The position numbers and the translations under genes were made by a program. 64,000 nt of DNA from NCBI GenBank assembly GCA_026120035.1, contig JALRME010000014.1:930001-994000 (forward strand), written 5' to 3'. Below are positions 12,068 through 24,490 of the stretch, one piece after another. Numbering within the stretch: position 1 is the stretch's first letter; every line of letters starts with the position of its first letter. Source of the DNA: Coleophoma eucalyptorum. Lineage: Eukaryota; Ascomycota; Leotiomycetes; Helotiales; Dermateaceae. The notes under the pieces are model-generated. The model ran no database searches. It was not told the origin of the DNA and saw nothing but the letters and a program-made list of their open reading frames with translations.

Positions 12068-13465
12068 ATTTCAACCTCGAAAATAGAAGACAGGCAGCAA
12101 CAATAGAAAGCTTCGTACTTGATAGCAGAAATGCCGAGCTGATGTCGATGCTAGAGAAAGCGTTTGCTACAGTACGTACATTTCTAAGAAGACTCTCCAC
12201 ATGGCCACATCTTTGACGTAGTTTGTAAGGAATAGGCTTAGTCAGATTTTGGTGAGACTGGCCTAGAATTTTATATTGGATTTTATCGTAAGCTGGCTCC
12301 CCCACTTGGACCCACCACACACTATACCACATCCAGTGGGAGCAAGTCTTTTGGATATAGCCCCCTTTTGCGATATAGCCACCGGGCCGACTATTCTTCC
12401 ATAGGGACCTCTGCCCCGTGATCTGTTCTTCATGTACCGGAACTTCAACCTACACCTAATTTGACACCCATTTTGATGTCACTTGTCAGTAGACTTCCTC
12501 TAGGTCAATACAACCCCTTGGATTTATTAAACCCCCAGATCAACACTTCGTACCCAATATGAGGAGGTATTTCGGTATATGAATGTCCGATCCTAACTCT
12601 AGCATCCCTCGATAGCTAGGCTATCCTCGATGATGTGGTCTAGGTAGCCAGTACAGTCCTAGTTGACATAGCTTCAGGTGTTGCTATAGCTTTAGCTAAT
12701 ATAGTTATAGCTACCTTGGTCGTATACAAAGCCCTTATATGTTAGTAGCCAAGGGATTAGTAAGGTATAACCAAGTGGCAGCAGGCGTTAAGTATATTTG
12801 GCTTGGCTTATGATATCTTGGAACAAAGGGAAAGAGCTAAGGATCTACTTTCGCTAATTATATAAGAGTTCCTTATATAGTCGGCCAAGAGACTAATGGA
12901 AAGATAAAGAGCTAACAAGAGTAGTAGTAGCGGAGATGATAACTGGCGTAGGTATAATCTTAGATTGGATATTAGCTTAGAGGTCTCTTCATAAGATCTA
13001 TCGACATACTTTACTAGTAGCCTACTAAAAGTAGTATTAAACTGATATAGTAAATTTTTGCTTGAAAAGACATAGAGTTAAGAGTGCACTTTTGAAGTTG
13101 AAAAGTTCTTGATTATGACAGACTGGAAGAGTCCTGCCTTAAGTACTTGACTGACGCCTGGAGTGCAAACAAAGCATATCACATGACTATTTGATTCCAA
13201 CAAAATTAACTAAGGCAATAGTTACTCTAGCTATACCCTCTTTATTAGTTCAAAGCGCGTTTACTAGTATGCATTATGATTGCGATTTCTTCGCTATTAA
13301 GGAGGGCGCTTAGATCTATAAGCTAGACGTATGAAGAGTAAAAGACAAAGAAATTCAGCTCGGTTTGAGGTTAAGACGCTTGGATAATAAGTGAGGTATG
13401 TGGACTAACAAGAGGGACTTGCTAGGTACGATTACGAGGTAACCGGAGAAGCCTTCTCCCCACGG
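12068..13465. other. AT-rich degraded intergenic sequence
   Basis: Rich in short TA-rich words and stops in all frames, with no recognisable gene. The style (TAGCTATAG-type words) resembles heavily mutated repeat DNA, but I cannot name the parent element. Confidence 0.4.
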
Positions 13466-13469
13466 AGGG

Positions 13470-14805
13470 TGGTTAAAGCCTCTTTATTTGGCATCGATTC
13501 TAGGGTTTGAAATTGGCTCCATTGTAAGTGCCGCAGCACCTACATCTGTGGCCTTTATCTTGGACGATTCATTTGTGGCATTTTTGGTGGGGGCCTTTTT
13601 TGTGGGACATTAAAACTTGTTTCCCAATCAGTTCCGCTTAGGATATGACATCTCTATATGTCTGTCGTGACAAGTGTACTTGGTGGAGGTTTTACTTTTG
13701 GTTAAACTTGCGTAGAGTCCCCATTATCGCTTTCTCAAATGAGCAACTGCTAACATATTCATTTGGCAATCGGTTTTGTTGCTTTCCTCTTTATTGTAGC
13801 GTTTTTAAAGCCTCCTGATCAAAGTCCACTAGCCTTGTCTCTCCCTCTGAAAGAGAAGTTGGCAAGGATGGATATTGTTTGAACTCTTTTACTTACTGCT
13901 GCCTTTGCAAGTTTCTTTCTAGCCTTGCAATAGGGCGGTACTACGTTCGCATGGACTAATTCCAGAGTATGGGGTTGCCTATTAGGATTCGTGCTTATTA
14001 TATCTGTCTACATAATCGTGCAAATCCGGTTAGGAAATAGGTAGGAACAATTTGGCTAATTCATTTAAAAACTTATAGAGCAACTATTCCCACTCGGATT
14101 CTGAAGCAACGAACGGCGGCTGCTAGCTGCTGTTTTATTCTTCTCCTCAGCATGGGGCAAAGTGTGCATGTCACATACATCCCGTTCTATTTTCAATCTA
14201 TTCACGGTTATTCGGCTTTGGTATCCGGCGTCCATATTCTTCCCTATCTAATGCCACTCTTGATATCATCCTTACTAAGTGGGAGCCTCATAGCCGTCGT
14301 CGGATACTGTAATCCATTTATGTATCTGGGTATGGCCCTAATGGTCACAGGCTCTTCGCTCATTTTTACGCTCACTACAACAACTTCCAAGCTCAATTAA
14401 CTGGCTACCAGTTTCTTTCAGGATTCGGAATTGGCATATGTCGCCAATACCATATAGTACAGTGTTGATTAAACTTTATAAGGACGATCTAGCTACGGCA
14501 AGTGCTTTTGCAGTCTTTTGTAATAGTGGAGGTTCGATGCTAGGAAGTGTAATAGGGCAGTCAATATTTACATATCTTCTTGCTTAGAAGGTTGTACCAA
14601 TCCCAGGTGTTGATACAGCAGCGTTATTAAATGGCGGTGCCACTCATCTATTTAGCCTAGGACCTACCGCATTATTAGCCTGTGGTGAGGACTACATTCA
14701 ATTATGCTTTAACACATGCTTTTGCTTTGGCCATTCCTTGTGGTAGTCTTGCGCTGCTTAGCATTTTTTTTGTGGAGTAGATAAATGTGAAAAAGCATTA
14801 AGGTT
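13470..14805 (+). pseudogene. Decayed DHA2-type MFS drug transporter
   Basis: Fragments in different frames follow the order of a 14-TM MFS exporter. Near 13790-13860 there is FLKPPDQSPLALSLPLKEK-like sequence. Near 13880-14010 there is a TM region (LLTAAFASFFLALQ) followed by WTNSRVWGCLLGFVLIISVY. The longest clean stretch, 14152-14400, reads VTYIPFYFQSIHGYSALVSG and ILPYLMPLLISSLLSG. After it come a TAA where the coding sense continues (SKLN then WLPVSF), ATASAFAVF, GSMLGSVIGQSIF and a tail like IPCGSLALLSIFFVE ending near 14790. Several stops (for example CAATAG where the family has Gln-Trp) and frame changes make it non-functional. It probably once exported a metabolite. Confidence 0.8.
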
Positions 14806-16976
14806 TTCCTAAGAGAGACTGTTAGTATAAGGCTCGCTGAAGTTCTTTCTACCGGTATTCTACATGTTAATTTAGACGTTGAACAGAGAAAGAACCTGAC
14901 TAGAACAAAGGCAGCCTCTATGATATTTTAAGATTAAATTAGATGTATTCTTGTAGTCTACTATAGATTGTACATAATGTAGATTTAAAAACTTGTGATT
15001 TAAGTTGTACAGTGTTAGTGTTGATTTACGTAGCAAGACTATTATCCACTTCACCAAAGAAATTAGTTCATGGTCAGAAACTCTCATAACGAAGGAACTT
15101 AAGAATTTGGAAATAAAAAGTTCTATTTCACTCTTTTTTCCATGGATATATGGCCCTTTTAGCATATCGAATCTCACTTGGAGGCTGCCATTCGTAATAG
15201 TACTCGTCAATTGGTTTTCCATTCAATAGCACTGGAATTTGATAATTTAACACAGATGCCATATGAATATGCAGAATGGAATAAATCAGGACAGACTGGC
15301 GTTAGTAATGAGAGTTTCTAGAAGTTACCCTATTTTTGATACTAACTTACAGAGTCACTATATCTAGCAAAGACAGAGTGCTCGAAACTTCAATATCAAC
15401 GTTGTGTTCACCGATCAAACTATCATTGAGGCTGTTCCTACTGAGATTATTCCTACTTAATACGCTCGTACAAACCCGTCATAATCTTAAGCTAAACCTA
15501 TTTCATCTTTTGTGTCTTACAAGAAATAGGTATCTAATTTATAGATTCTTAGCCGATCTAAGCAATGCTTACAGAGGTTCTTATATGAGTCTGCCGCCCC
15601 GGTTAAGCATCAGTCAATGGAATGGGTCGGAGAAAGCTCGACGGTGATGTGGGGTGCGATAAGGCGGGAGTTTCTCTGGGCCAGGCCGTATATCCACAAA
15701 TTGTTGTGTACTAGAAATAGTCGTTCTTCCAATCTCATTAATCCTGTTATAGCTCCTGCAGGTTAAGCAAAGTGTGGTAGAGGTTATCGTGGGATGATTA
15801 AGAAAGGGCAGGGTGTCGTTTGCTAATTGTCAAAAGAGCAGGTTGTCGTGGGATAGTTCTTAAAGAAGCAGGTCGCTATGAGGCAGTGCTAAAGTGAAAG
15901 TTGTTGTTTTCAGCATGCAAGAGACATGCTAGATAACATATGTTCCGCGCCTTCCATACACTAGTCCCAACCAATGCATATGCAATAGCCTTGCTGATTT
16001 TCTGTTCCTGGATCTAGCTCTGCTTAGACTAGGTACTATAAAGCGGATGCTTCGACTACGTACGCGGTTATGTGAGTACTTGAGGCTGTAGCTTATCCAC
16101 GGTTTCTACCAGTGCTTCCAAGGCCGATCAAGGAAATTTTACTCTTTCCGCCTTAATCATTCCCCTCAATAATCAAGCAGCACAGGATTTTGGACTAGAG
16201 TACTTGAATTTGTGCGGAGCCTGATATAAGAATTGTTGGTTTCGTAGTACAATTGCGACAGATTTCGCGAAGCGATAGTTGGGGGGGGGGGGTGACCCTG
16301 GACCTAGAGGTGAGCTATTCGTGGCTAATTAGGGAAATTAATTAATTGGACAAAGCCATAGTTTATCAGATAGGAAAATTTATGGAAAGCTGCAATATCG
16401 TTAAATCAAGTTATTCAATCCTGCAGTGGAAATAAATTCCACTCCACTCAGCGGAGCTTACTCAAGACTATTAGCACTTTCAAAAAAATCGGAACATTTA
16501 CGACTATGCCTTTACTCATGAAGTAAATTAGAAGTCACCCAGGAAGTTTTCAACTGCTAAAATAAAACCATAGCTCATTTATCAAAGGTTTCTGAGCTTC
16601 TCACTTCGGTTCTCACGCTTGTTGTAACACAAGTTTAAGAGTAAGAAACAAACGAGAGCAGCTACCAGGGTAAATTACAAACCGTGAACTCATTTGCTTC
16701 TTAAGTTGAAAGCATACTGAATTCGATCCTGACAAGTAACACAAATTCTCTCGTCACCACAATTAATTCGAATATGCTCATAAAATTGTTGTACAGATAT
16801 GAATTGACAGTTAACTTTTTAACTTTCCCTGCGTCCCAACAACCTTGGCCATGTCCTCGTATCTAGCTGCGTTATAACAATCCTCGTGCTCCCCCCCCCC
16901 TGGTGGCTTTTCGGGACCGATTTGAGCTAACACTAAGCTCACTAGGATTGTAAGATAATGAAGGAGAGTGCCGAGT
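14806..16976. other. AT-rich intergenic region with weak local repeats
   Basis: I find no supportable gene; open frames at 14872-15222, 15005-15229 and 15336-15647 have no recognisable features. Around 15760-15880 a degenerate motif AGCAGGTTGTCGTGGGAT recurs about three times. A ten-G tract lies near 16281 and a C tract near 16891. Confidence 0.4.
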
Positions 16977-17975
16977 TTACAGATATGGTCTAAGAATTTC
17001 CTGCGTATGGTCCCAAATCTTTTCTAGCGCATTCTCTCGAAGCAAAAGCATGGCCTTAGTATTCAGGGTACAGTCGCACTTATAATTGACTAGAAACAGT
17101 CCATCCGCCGGCTTCCCCAGCGAATTCATACCTGGCTTGCCCTTCCATGGTACGCCACGACCACCAAAAGCAGCGCTGGTACATTGGAACAAATGTTTCT
17201 GTCCAGTCACTTCGTCGTTAAACGCCAAGAGGCCAATAAGAGGCTCAAGGATAAGCCAGACGAACCAGCCCATGATCGAATTCGGATCTGAAAGTCCTCT
17301 TCTTACATTTCCTGTGTTGACCCACCCGGGCCAGGAGTGGATGAACGTCACATTGGGATTGTCGTTGGCCAGCTTTTCCAAAGTCGTCGTATTCATGGCT
17401 ATGTATTGCGTCTGAGCTTTCATGAAGTTAAAATTGCCAGGCTTCTTCAGGTCCAAGTCGTCCAAGTCGATAGTCGCCCGCTCCAGTCCACCTCCCAAAA
17501 CACTGACGACTTTGGGGGCTTCCGCTTTGCTTAAGAGGGGGAGCAGGTGCAGAACAAACAGAATTCGTGAGTAGTACTCCAGGCTCTGAGCGATTTCCAA
17601 ACCCTCAGCAGTCTCGCTGCGCACCCCGAATGGTGCGTAGCCTGCAGTAAGGAACAGTAAATCGACACTGGACTCCTTGGTTTTAATGACCTCGCATACT
17701 CGGTTTGTTTCTGCTAGGAGCGCGACCTCGCCTTCGGTCCAAATGACTTCTGCCTTGGGGTTGATGGTATTCAGCTCCTGGATGAAAGAATTCATGCGCT
17801 CTTTGGAACTTTTGCGCCCGACTAGGTAAATTCGCACGCTCGCTCCCGTAGCGACCAAGGCCTTAACTGTGAGCTTTCCGATACCTGATGTGCCGCCGAC
17901 AAAGACGGCAATGCGTGGGCTAGTTACATCGTTGATGAGCGCGTTGGAGGCTTGTATTTCTTTGTAAGAAACCAT
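16977..17975 (-). CDS. Short-chain dehydrogenase/reductase
   Basis: A single exon of 332 residues if translation starts at 17975 (MVSYKEIQASNALI), the usual start in this family. An in-frame ATG at 18110 would add 45 residues that look like basic leader sequence. The Rossmann motif is VFVGGTSGIGKLTVKAL, followed by YLVGRKSS, and VDLLFLTAGYAPFG stands in the position of the NNAG strand. The catalytic region has VVSVLGGGLERATIDLDDL and AQTQYIAMNTTTLEKLA. The Tyr is therefore followed by an Asn where classical SDRs have the YxxxK lysine. The family often occurs in secondary metabolism. Substrate is unknown and the protein is likely cytosolic. Its neighbours are a dead exporter and a broken membrane gene, so a working pathway is not evident here. 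Confidence 0.85.
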   Translation of the reverse strand: MVSYKEIQASNALINDVTSPRIAVFVGGTSGIGKLTVKALVATGASVRIYLVGRKSSKERMNSFIQELNTINPKAEVIWTEGEVALLAETNRVCEVIKTKESSVDLLFLTAGYAPFGVRSETAEGLEIAQSLEYYSRILFVLHLLPLLSKAEAPKVVSVLGGGLERATIDLDDLDLKKPGNFNFMKAQTQYIAMNTTTLEKLANDNPNVTFIHSWPGWVNTGNVRRGLSDPNSIMGWFVWLILEPLIGLLAFNDEVTGQKHLFQCTSAAFGGRGVPWKGKPGMNSLGKPADGLFLVNYKCDCTLNTKAMLLLRENALEKIWDHTQEILRPYL

Positions 17976-19105
17976 TAGGCTGTGGAAGATGTCAGGAGAT
18001 AAATGTTTTTTAAGATCTCTGACTTGGAGAGGATTCCGAGAGCGCCATAGATAGACGGGTGAAGGTATATTAGAGTATCGACGAGCTACGAATCGTGAAT
18101 TACGATCCATGGACTGCTGCCTGAGAAGTATCGCGGCGACGGATTATTTAAACGCCGTCATTCCTTCCCTCTTGCGATCCAGCGCCTGTCCGCCTACTAT
18201 TAATCCTAGTAAAACCGAATAGCACAGGTATTGGTTAGCTATATAGTTAGTTTTCTACATCTTAACAGTCTTAAAGAATAACCTAAGTTATAAGTATTAT
18301 AGTATGTAATGATTGAAGTACTCACCTCGTTAGAAGCTCCTAAACTAAGGAAACTATTCTAGCTTATATAAACCTTCGTGTCTCGTGAATCAGTTGGCTC
18401 ACCGGGATCACTCACTGATCCCACTGATCCTCCACCACCTGCTTACCTCCTGCTCACCTCTACCACACTAGGGTCTGTACTACATAGATATCGATAAATA
18501 GCCTGAGTTCGATTCCTGGCTATAAACTTAGTAATAGCATGATCTGGGGTCTCCTAATGTGTATCCTAGTAGTCTTCGATCTTGGTTTCGTGGTGTATAC
18601 TCATATATATCAGTACTCCAAGGTAGGTCACAAGTTCCGGCCGAGTAAGCTCATTCCAAAATTACGTCCATCAGGGGGCGGGGTTGCCAAGACATACCTT
18701 TGTCTAATGCGAAGCTAAAACTCATCCATGGCAGTCGATAAATGGGACTGGGTTTAGCGAGAAGTCCGCGAAGATCGTAGCGGTGGCAGTCAGTGGCGTA
18801 GGTTAGCAAGATCTTAATCTGTTCTAGGTAAGCGTTTGACTCTAAGGCGGGCGCCTCTTCTGAACCTTGTGGTTGAAATCTTATTATGTGGCTGAAATCT
18901 AGATTGCTTGTAAACCAAACGAGGCAAATTGTTTCTAGCATGTCCAGACGCCTTTCTGTAATCTGGGGGCTGAAGTCCTGAACCATAGTAGTACACAATA
19001 GCAGAAAAGGCACTTGTTTTGGATACAAATTCTCAGGCCTATCTTTTCGCGCCCAACCTCGATAATGCGAGGAATTCAGAGAACGATTCACCTCCAATAG
19101 AAAAC
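17976..19105. other. Intergenic; contains an LTR-like repeat fragment
   Basis: Upstream region of the dehydrogenase. It includes an inverted copy of a repeat also seen near 49.8 kb (listed separately at 18332-18431). A minus-strand open frame at 18651-19097 has no recognised domain and overlaps the next gene's leader, so it is not called. Confidence 0.4.
18332..18431 (-). repeat. LTR-like repeat fragment, copy 1
   Basis: Read on the minus strand, this stretch matches 49772-49870 on the plus strand. Shared words in the same order are GATCAGT...GATCAGT, GAGCCAACTGAT, ACACGAAGG, TATATAA, ATAGTTTCCTTA and TTTAGGAGCTTC. A TATA box followed by a conserved downstream block fits the promoter part of a retrotransposon LTR. 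No coding part is recognisable next to it. Confidence 0.6.
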
Positions 19106-20610
19106 ATGGATCAAGAGAAGGTACCGAATGTGCAGGTCAACGAAATTCCTGAAAAAGCACCACCAGCAAATCTTCCGCCTTACGACAAGGCCGACACAAC
19201 GCGATTACTTTGTCTAGTCGGCTTGATTTTCTCGTACATCCTTGCATTGATAATGATCGCGGGTTCTGCTATGGTCATACCGTCTTCTACCCCAGATGCC
19301 TCCCCGGATTTGTCGGTTGTCGTAGGAGTTCGACAAGTCTTTCTTTCTAGCGGGGCAACGCGAGTAGTTCCACTTCTTTTCAACGTTCTGGTAACATTAT
19401 GCACTGAGTCCTTAAGCTAAATCCACACCACTTCTTTGCGCTGGGCGCTATATCACGAGGAACGATTGAACTTCAACTCGAACTTGCGACTACTTAAGAA
19501 CGCGAAATCATCCATCGCCAATACTCAATTGGCAAATATGATATCAGCTATATGCCTGATGATATCTTATACTGGAGCTTCCCAGACCTTCACTTCACGC
19601 AACTCGTCCGATGGGCCCTTCCTATTTGTGAACGGTACAGCGCTATTAATGTTAGGACTTGGGTTACTCATACTATCAATCATCTCGACTATCAGCTTCT
19701 ATTCCAATCGGGGCCAGATTCTCAGTTGGAATCCTAATCCAATCAATACTGCCTTGGCTTGTGCTCATAGTGGTTTGCTAGTCCGCCGACCTGGGCGTGC
19801 GATGATGCCTGTGCAGCAAACAGACTCGCCAGCTCAGCCTACCGTACCATCGATAAGACAGGAGCCTATGAATTCCGCCTACAAGATGGCAGATCATGTA
19901 CTTAAATTCCTCTTCTTCATTTTCTGGTTCTGTCTTGTGCTAGGAATTATTTTCGTCGTTGTTAATTATACAACAAACCGGATTGCCATATTGTCTTTCT
20001 TTCCCTTCGATGAGGGTCAGTCACAAATTTGGTGGGGTTGGTATTTGACGATTCCAGGACCATGGCAGTTGTTCCTCGTTATGCTTTTTAGAACCGCGAT
20101 ACAGTCCTTTGTTGTAATAGCACTACACTGCGCGGAGTTGTTGATCAATGTCTGGAGAGATGAGTCCGCCTGGCGCAATGCTTACCAGGCAAAAGGTACG
20201 GCGAGGAAATCAGCGCTCTACAATCAGCGATATCGAGCATCCCGTGGCTTCTCCTATTCGTATTCAAACCAATCACTTAATGGATTTTTGGGTCAGTGGC
20301 TATCGACATTGATTGCTCGGGCATAAGCATCCGATTTGCCCCGCTACCATTCCTGGTGCTTAGTGGGATGGCACTTGCACTGGCAAATTTTGGGCGAGTA
20401 ATTACGAGGAAACATCTTACAGGTCCCCAACCTGCCACTTATGGTCATCTCCAGACTTTGGTGGACTTGATTGATGACTGGGGTACAAATGAAGGCAGAT
20501 GATTGTGGTGGGGTTCAGAAGGGAATCTCAATAGTCAGATAGTTACTGCAGGAACCAGTGGAAGAAAGGAAGGTGTTGGCCCTATTTCTGCGGGACAATT
20601 TTATAGCTAG
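19106..20610 (+). pseudogene. Broken multi-pass fungal membrane protein
   Basis: The frame opens upstream of 19106 (first ATG 19106, MDQEKVPNVQV). After a Pro-rich N-terminus come TM segments (LLCLVGLIFSYILALIMIAG, VPLLFNVLVTLC). A TAA at 19418-19420 interrupts the sequence in frame (CTESLS*IHTTSLRWALYHE), and the same frame then continues to 20323 through about four more TM segments. The C-terminal part (ISIRFAPLPFLVLSGMALAL, GPQPATYGHLQTLVDLIDDW) is in another frame from 20296. About 20-30 residues expected between the parts appear to be missing. A second in-frame stop (TGA, 20500-20502) precedes LWWGSEGN and the end GPISAGQFYS. The family is common in fungi but of unknown function. Two stops and a junctional deletion make this copy a pseudogene unless the assembly is wrong. 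Confidence 0.72.
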
Positions 20611-21520
20611 TTTAAGTTTTTAGAGCTGGTTTGTTTGCTATTTACTGTATATCTTAACACAAGGAAGCCAATTATGTATGCTATTCTATCTAAGGTCCCT
20701 AGATCATTAAATGTAAGCCTGATGTTCACCATATCTGAACTCTGATGCTTAGATCAGAAATTGATCGAGCAACCGCTGTTTCTTTGTAAATATCAATAAT
20801 TCAAGACCGTACAATGTATTCTAACTTACCTCGACAACAGTGTTTATCGAAGTCAACCCTGAGCGCAACTTTCTACATCGTTCATCGCTGAGCGGGTAAC
20901 ATCAGGAATACCCTACCTGCCCCTTTACTCTACCCATCCTATACAGTATCTGGTGCAAGTCAAGAGCGACCGAGTACCTAGCGATACAACGCGGTAGATT
21001 ATGCACGGATATAGTTTTTATGGACCAAAATATCGTTACGGTATAAATAGGGGATAATAGTGTTAGGAAGAATAATAACACTGACATTTTACTTGAAAAG
21101 GCTAACGTCCAGTCCGGTTTGCAGAGCTGTGCATCGTGTGCATTGTGAATGGGTTTGATATACACGGTCAACACGTGCTAAAAGAGGTGTAAGATGACTT
21201 GGAACATCTTGTTCGTATGGTCCACGCTACGTGGACGAATGGGTCGAGCGATATATTCTGCGCCGAGTATTTACGGAATGTTGAATTTCCACCTATTGGC
21301 GGTCAGGTATTACTGCGGCAACTGCCTTCATGTCATCATTGTGAATAGTTCATTCAGTTGATCAGCTTCCCATACCGAAGGACTGCGTGCCTCTACTCGA
21401 GCTCGTCTATTACAAACCAGCATTACGGAAAAGTGAGGAATTCACCATTCAGACGTAGAAATCCTACCCAATTCAACAAGGGTGGGAATAGAGGCAATCC
21501 GGCGAGGAGATCTTCATACT
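20611..21520. other. Intergenic, no gene seen
   Basis: Non-coding by appearance. The minus-strand frame 20902-21174 has no domain. Sequence from about 21180 may be the degraded start of the HET relic that follows. Confidence 0.4.
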
Positions 21521-21790
21521 AGTTCGAGAGGAAGGCAGCGAGACGAGCTTGCGACTTTCTTGCAGTCTTGGCTATATTTTGGTCTAATCGTTACAGTTCT
21601 AGAGATCCATATAGATATTTCCAAGTTTACAAGGCTGAATGATGCTTAAGAGCCCATGCTGTGAATCACATCCCTCATGTAGCGCATGCAGGAGTGGGCC
21701 AATCGAGCGGGAACTAGATTAGAAAGCGCCAATGAGACCATTCAAAGGCAGCAGACAGATGAAAAAGGGCGATATATCGAATTTAGCTAG
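21521..21790 (+). pseudogene. HET-type protein N-terminal relic
   Basis: Short fragments match the N-terminal layout of HET proteins. DELATFLQSWLYFGLIVTVL and a following IHIDISKF segment correspond to the FFQAWLIFGLLLEILG helix of the intact HET gene at 4839. A downstream frame MQEWANRAGTRLESANETIQ ends at a TAG after EFS. No HET domain is left nearby. Stops and frame breaks surround each piece. Confidence 0.5.
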
Positions 21791-24490
21791 ACCCTTCTTA
21801 GTCTGTCTATAGTCACTAGGAAGGTGCCTATTCTTCACGAATATTTCGATTTCTTTCAACAAGTATTGTTCTTCTGCACAAAGGGTGTTGTTTCCGCAGC
21901 GAAATTATAAGGCGTGAATTGTACAGCTTGTTATTTTCTAAATTTTACATGAGACAACTGAGTATAGAGGGAACTTCCAAAAAGAAAACTGACCTAAATT
22001 GGTTTCTTTGGATTTTCCTCTGCTTCATATAAACTCAATCAACGTTTCTGCCCATTTACTCTGCTCACTTAGCACTTTCTTCTTCAATATCGATAGCTCT
22101 TGTGAGTCTAGCTTTTCGCTCAAGGTATGAAAGTTTGTGGCGATCTTGTGGTAGCTTGAGTCACTTTAAGTAAATCTCAGCAAGTTGAGTTGATCTCGAT
22201 GAACTTTAAACCTGTCGGGGACATCAGAAGTTGGCTGAATTGCTGATTCTTTATCAACTAATGTATCACAGGAACAATTTAGCTCTCAATGAATCCCAAA
22301 TATCTATCCCTTGTGTTCAGCTATATTATGCTAGGTGACAATGATTAGACTGACCTTTGCAGTCTGGGCCTTCCTTGTTTCGTAAAGTGATAACAGCCGA
22401 ATATAATGATATGTCGCAATTCCAGTAAATTCCTCGTCAAGTTCTCTCACATATGGAAAGTCGGAAAGCAGATCTTGTACTGAAGGACTCGTTTCTCCTT
22501 GAAACTTTCCGCATGCAATGGGAATCAGATGTTACATTCTCCTTATTCCTTGCGATGGCACGCCAAATAAGAAGATCTCATCGACTTTACCAATAGTGCT
22601 TTCCTCCCCTTACTCGAATTTGCCAAGCCGATCAAGTCTCGTTCATGAGGGTATTTTATTAAGGAAGAATATTTCTACTAATACTTACAGAATGAAAGCT
22701 AAATAAACCATATTACACTCTTTAGTATAGACTATAGGTAGAAGAAAATTAAGAAGAACGATAAGAGCCTACGCTTAAGGGTCCTAGGTAAAAGTAGTCC
22801 TTCTTAGCTAGGAGGAATAAGAAAACGGCTTAGGATAATAGATATAACCTTCAAGTCAAGCTTGATAGATAGCTATAGAACTCTAATTAAACTCGTAACT
22901 CTACTATTCTTCCTATAGAGGCTTTTCCTTATACTCCTTGGATTTCTTAATATATACAACCATATAATCTCGTATATATAACAAACAGATAGTAAGAAAT
23001 ACTCCTACCCTACAAAGCAAACACTAGTAGCTAGTCCATAGCTTAAGATACTAAATAGTTAGACTTCTACTGATAAACCTTTTATCTCGAAGACTTTCTA
23101 GTGGTTATAAAACTAAAGAGTCGATATACTTAAGATAGCTCTTTAAAACCTAGCCGGTAAGGCGATATAGCGTCTTTCGTAGGTCGTCCTTAATACTCTT
23201 CTAGCTAGGTCCAAAGTACGTCTAATAACGCTTGTATACTACCATCTGGTGGTCTAAATTATATTCTAAGTCTATTGGAGGCAATTAATAAAAAAAGGAC
23301 GCTAAGAGACTAATTGTAGTGTTAAAAACTTACTTGATATATGATTTTACCAAAACCCTTTTGGGGGTAAACCTTTTAGGAGTGAACCAGGGATTCGTTA
23401 GGGTATTTATAGACCACAAATAGGTCCGAGAACTCCTTTTGACAGTTAAAAGGGCCCTCACATAAGAGGTAGGCACGTGACTCGGCAAAGCTGGACAGGA
23501 ACTCAACTCTAAGATTGGGCAGCCTCATCATAAGAACAGTCGACTATTCCAGCTCTTGGCATCGGTGGCTGCTCCTATGTTACCCGTAAAGTGAAGTGCA
23601 ACCCAGCCGGCGAGCTGCAGTCTCCGGGGAAGTACTATAAAGCCAAGAAGCCAAAATGTCAAGCGTTGGAAAGGAGGGTTCCCTAAAGGTATACGTTGGC
23701 TGCGAATGTAGTACCATCCGTTCGGTGCTAGTATAGCGACACCTATATTGATGTTGTATTATACTACCAAAGATGTGGATTCTGTGGCTGTAAGGTAGCT
23801 TTCTATAGTCGCTGAACTAATGGGAGACGGTAAGAGCCAATGCTAAGTGAAGGCTAAGAGATCTTCGACGGGGGCTTGGGGGGGGGGGGGAGAATGAATG
23901 GAGAAAGTAGCCATTAGCTGTCATTTGAGCCCCAATTGGTGGCTTTTGCTATGTCTTGAAATTTATAACCTCATTGGTGGTCATATGGATTGAATTGTCG
24001 CTTATGAACACTGACGGAGGCTGTGTCCTGACCTTGTGGCGTCTTGTTTGCAGTGCTGATACCCACCCAGCGTTCTAGTCCTATTAGTACATTGCGTTCG
24101 GTCGTTCTTAGGATTATCGATATATACATGGTGCCGGTTAAATAATATTATTGGCTCATCTGTTATAAAGTTGACAAGAGGATATCTTGGGTAGTACCTG
24201 ATTGGTTGCGAGTTGCCAAAAGCAGCCGAAATTTATGTCTTGTCAGCCGCCTCCAGCTCTCTCAGCCTTGTGTTATGCATTGTCAGACTCAAACAGGGTC
24301 TGGAATACGAGAAATAAGAACTCGGCTTACCCTTCACTATTCTTAGTAGCTTTGCCATGGACAGGCGTGAAGAGTTGTTTATATCCTGTTACATTTCTTG
24401 AAGTACTTCTTCTATTTTCTCTTATAAAGCCAGCGAGCAATAATTGCGCAACACCCACTCGCGGCTTAAGTGCATAGAATAATCGCCGAT
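21791..24490. other. Long AT-rich region, probable mutated repeat DNA
   Basis: No gene is supported over 2.7 kb. The stretch 22690-23330 is very AT-rich with dense TAG/TAT words and could be a RIP-mutated transposon; I could not identify it confidently. A 14-G tract lies at about 23878-23891. The last few hundred bases are the upstream region of the TRP-like gene. Confidence 0.45.

Noticed and set aside
14872..15647. Open frames of 74-116 codons on both strands
   Set aside because: Overlapping frames in AT-rich DNA with no domain or conserved motif.
18500..18525. tRNA T-arm-like GAGTTCGATTCCTGGCT
   Set aside because: No matching acceptor, D-arm or anticodon arm can be folded around it.
18651..19097. 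148-codon minus-strand open frame
   Set aside because: No recognisable domain, no splice extension, and it overlaps the leader of the membrane-protein pseudogene.
22690..23330. Possible Tc1/mariner transposase relic on the minus strand
   Set aside because: The base composition suggests a RIP-mutated element, but I could not find any convincing transposase motif.
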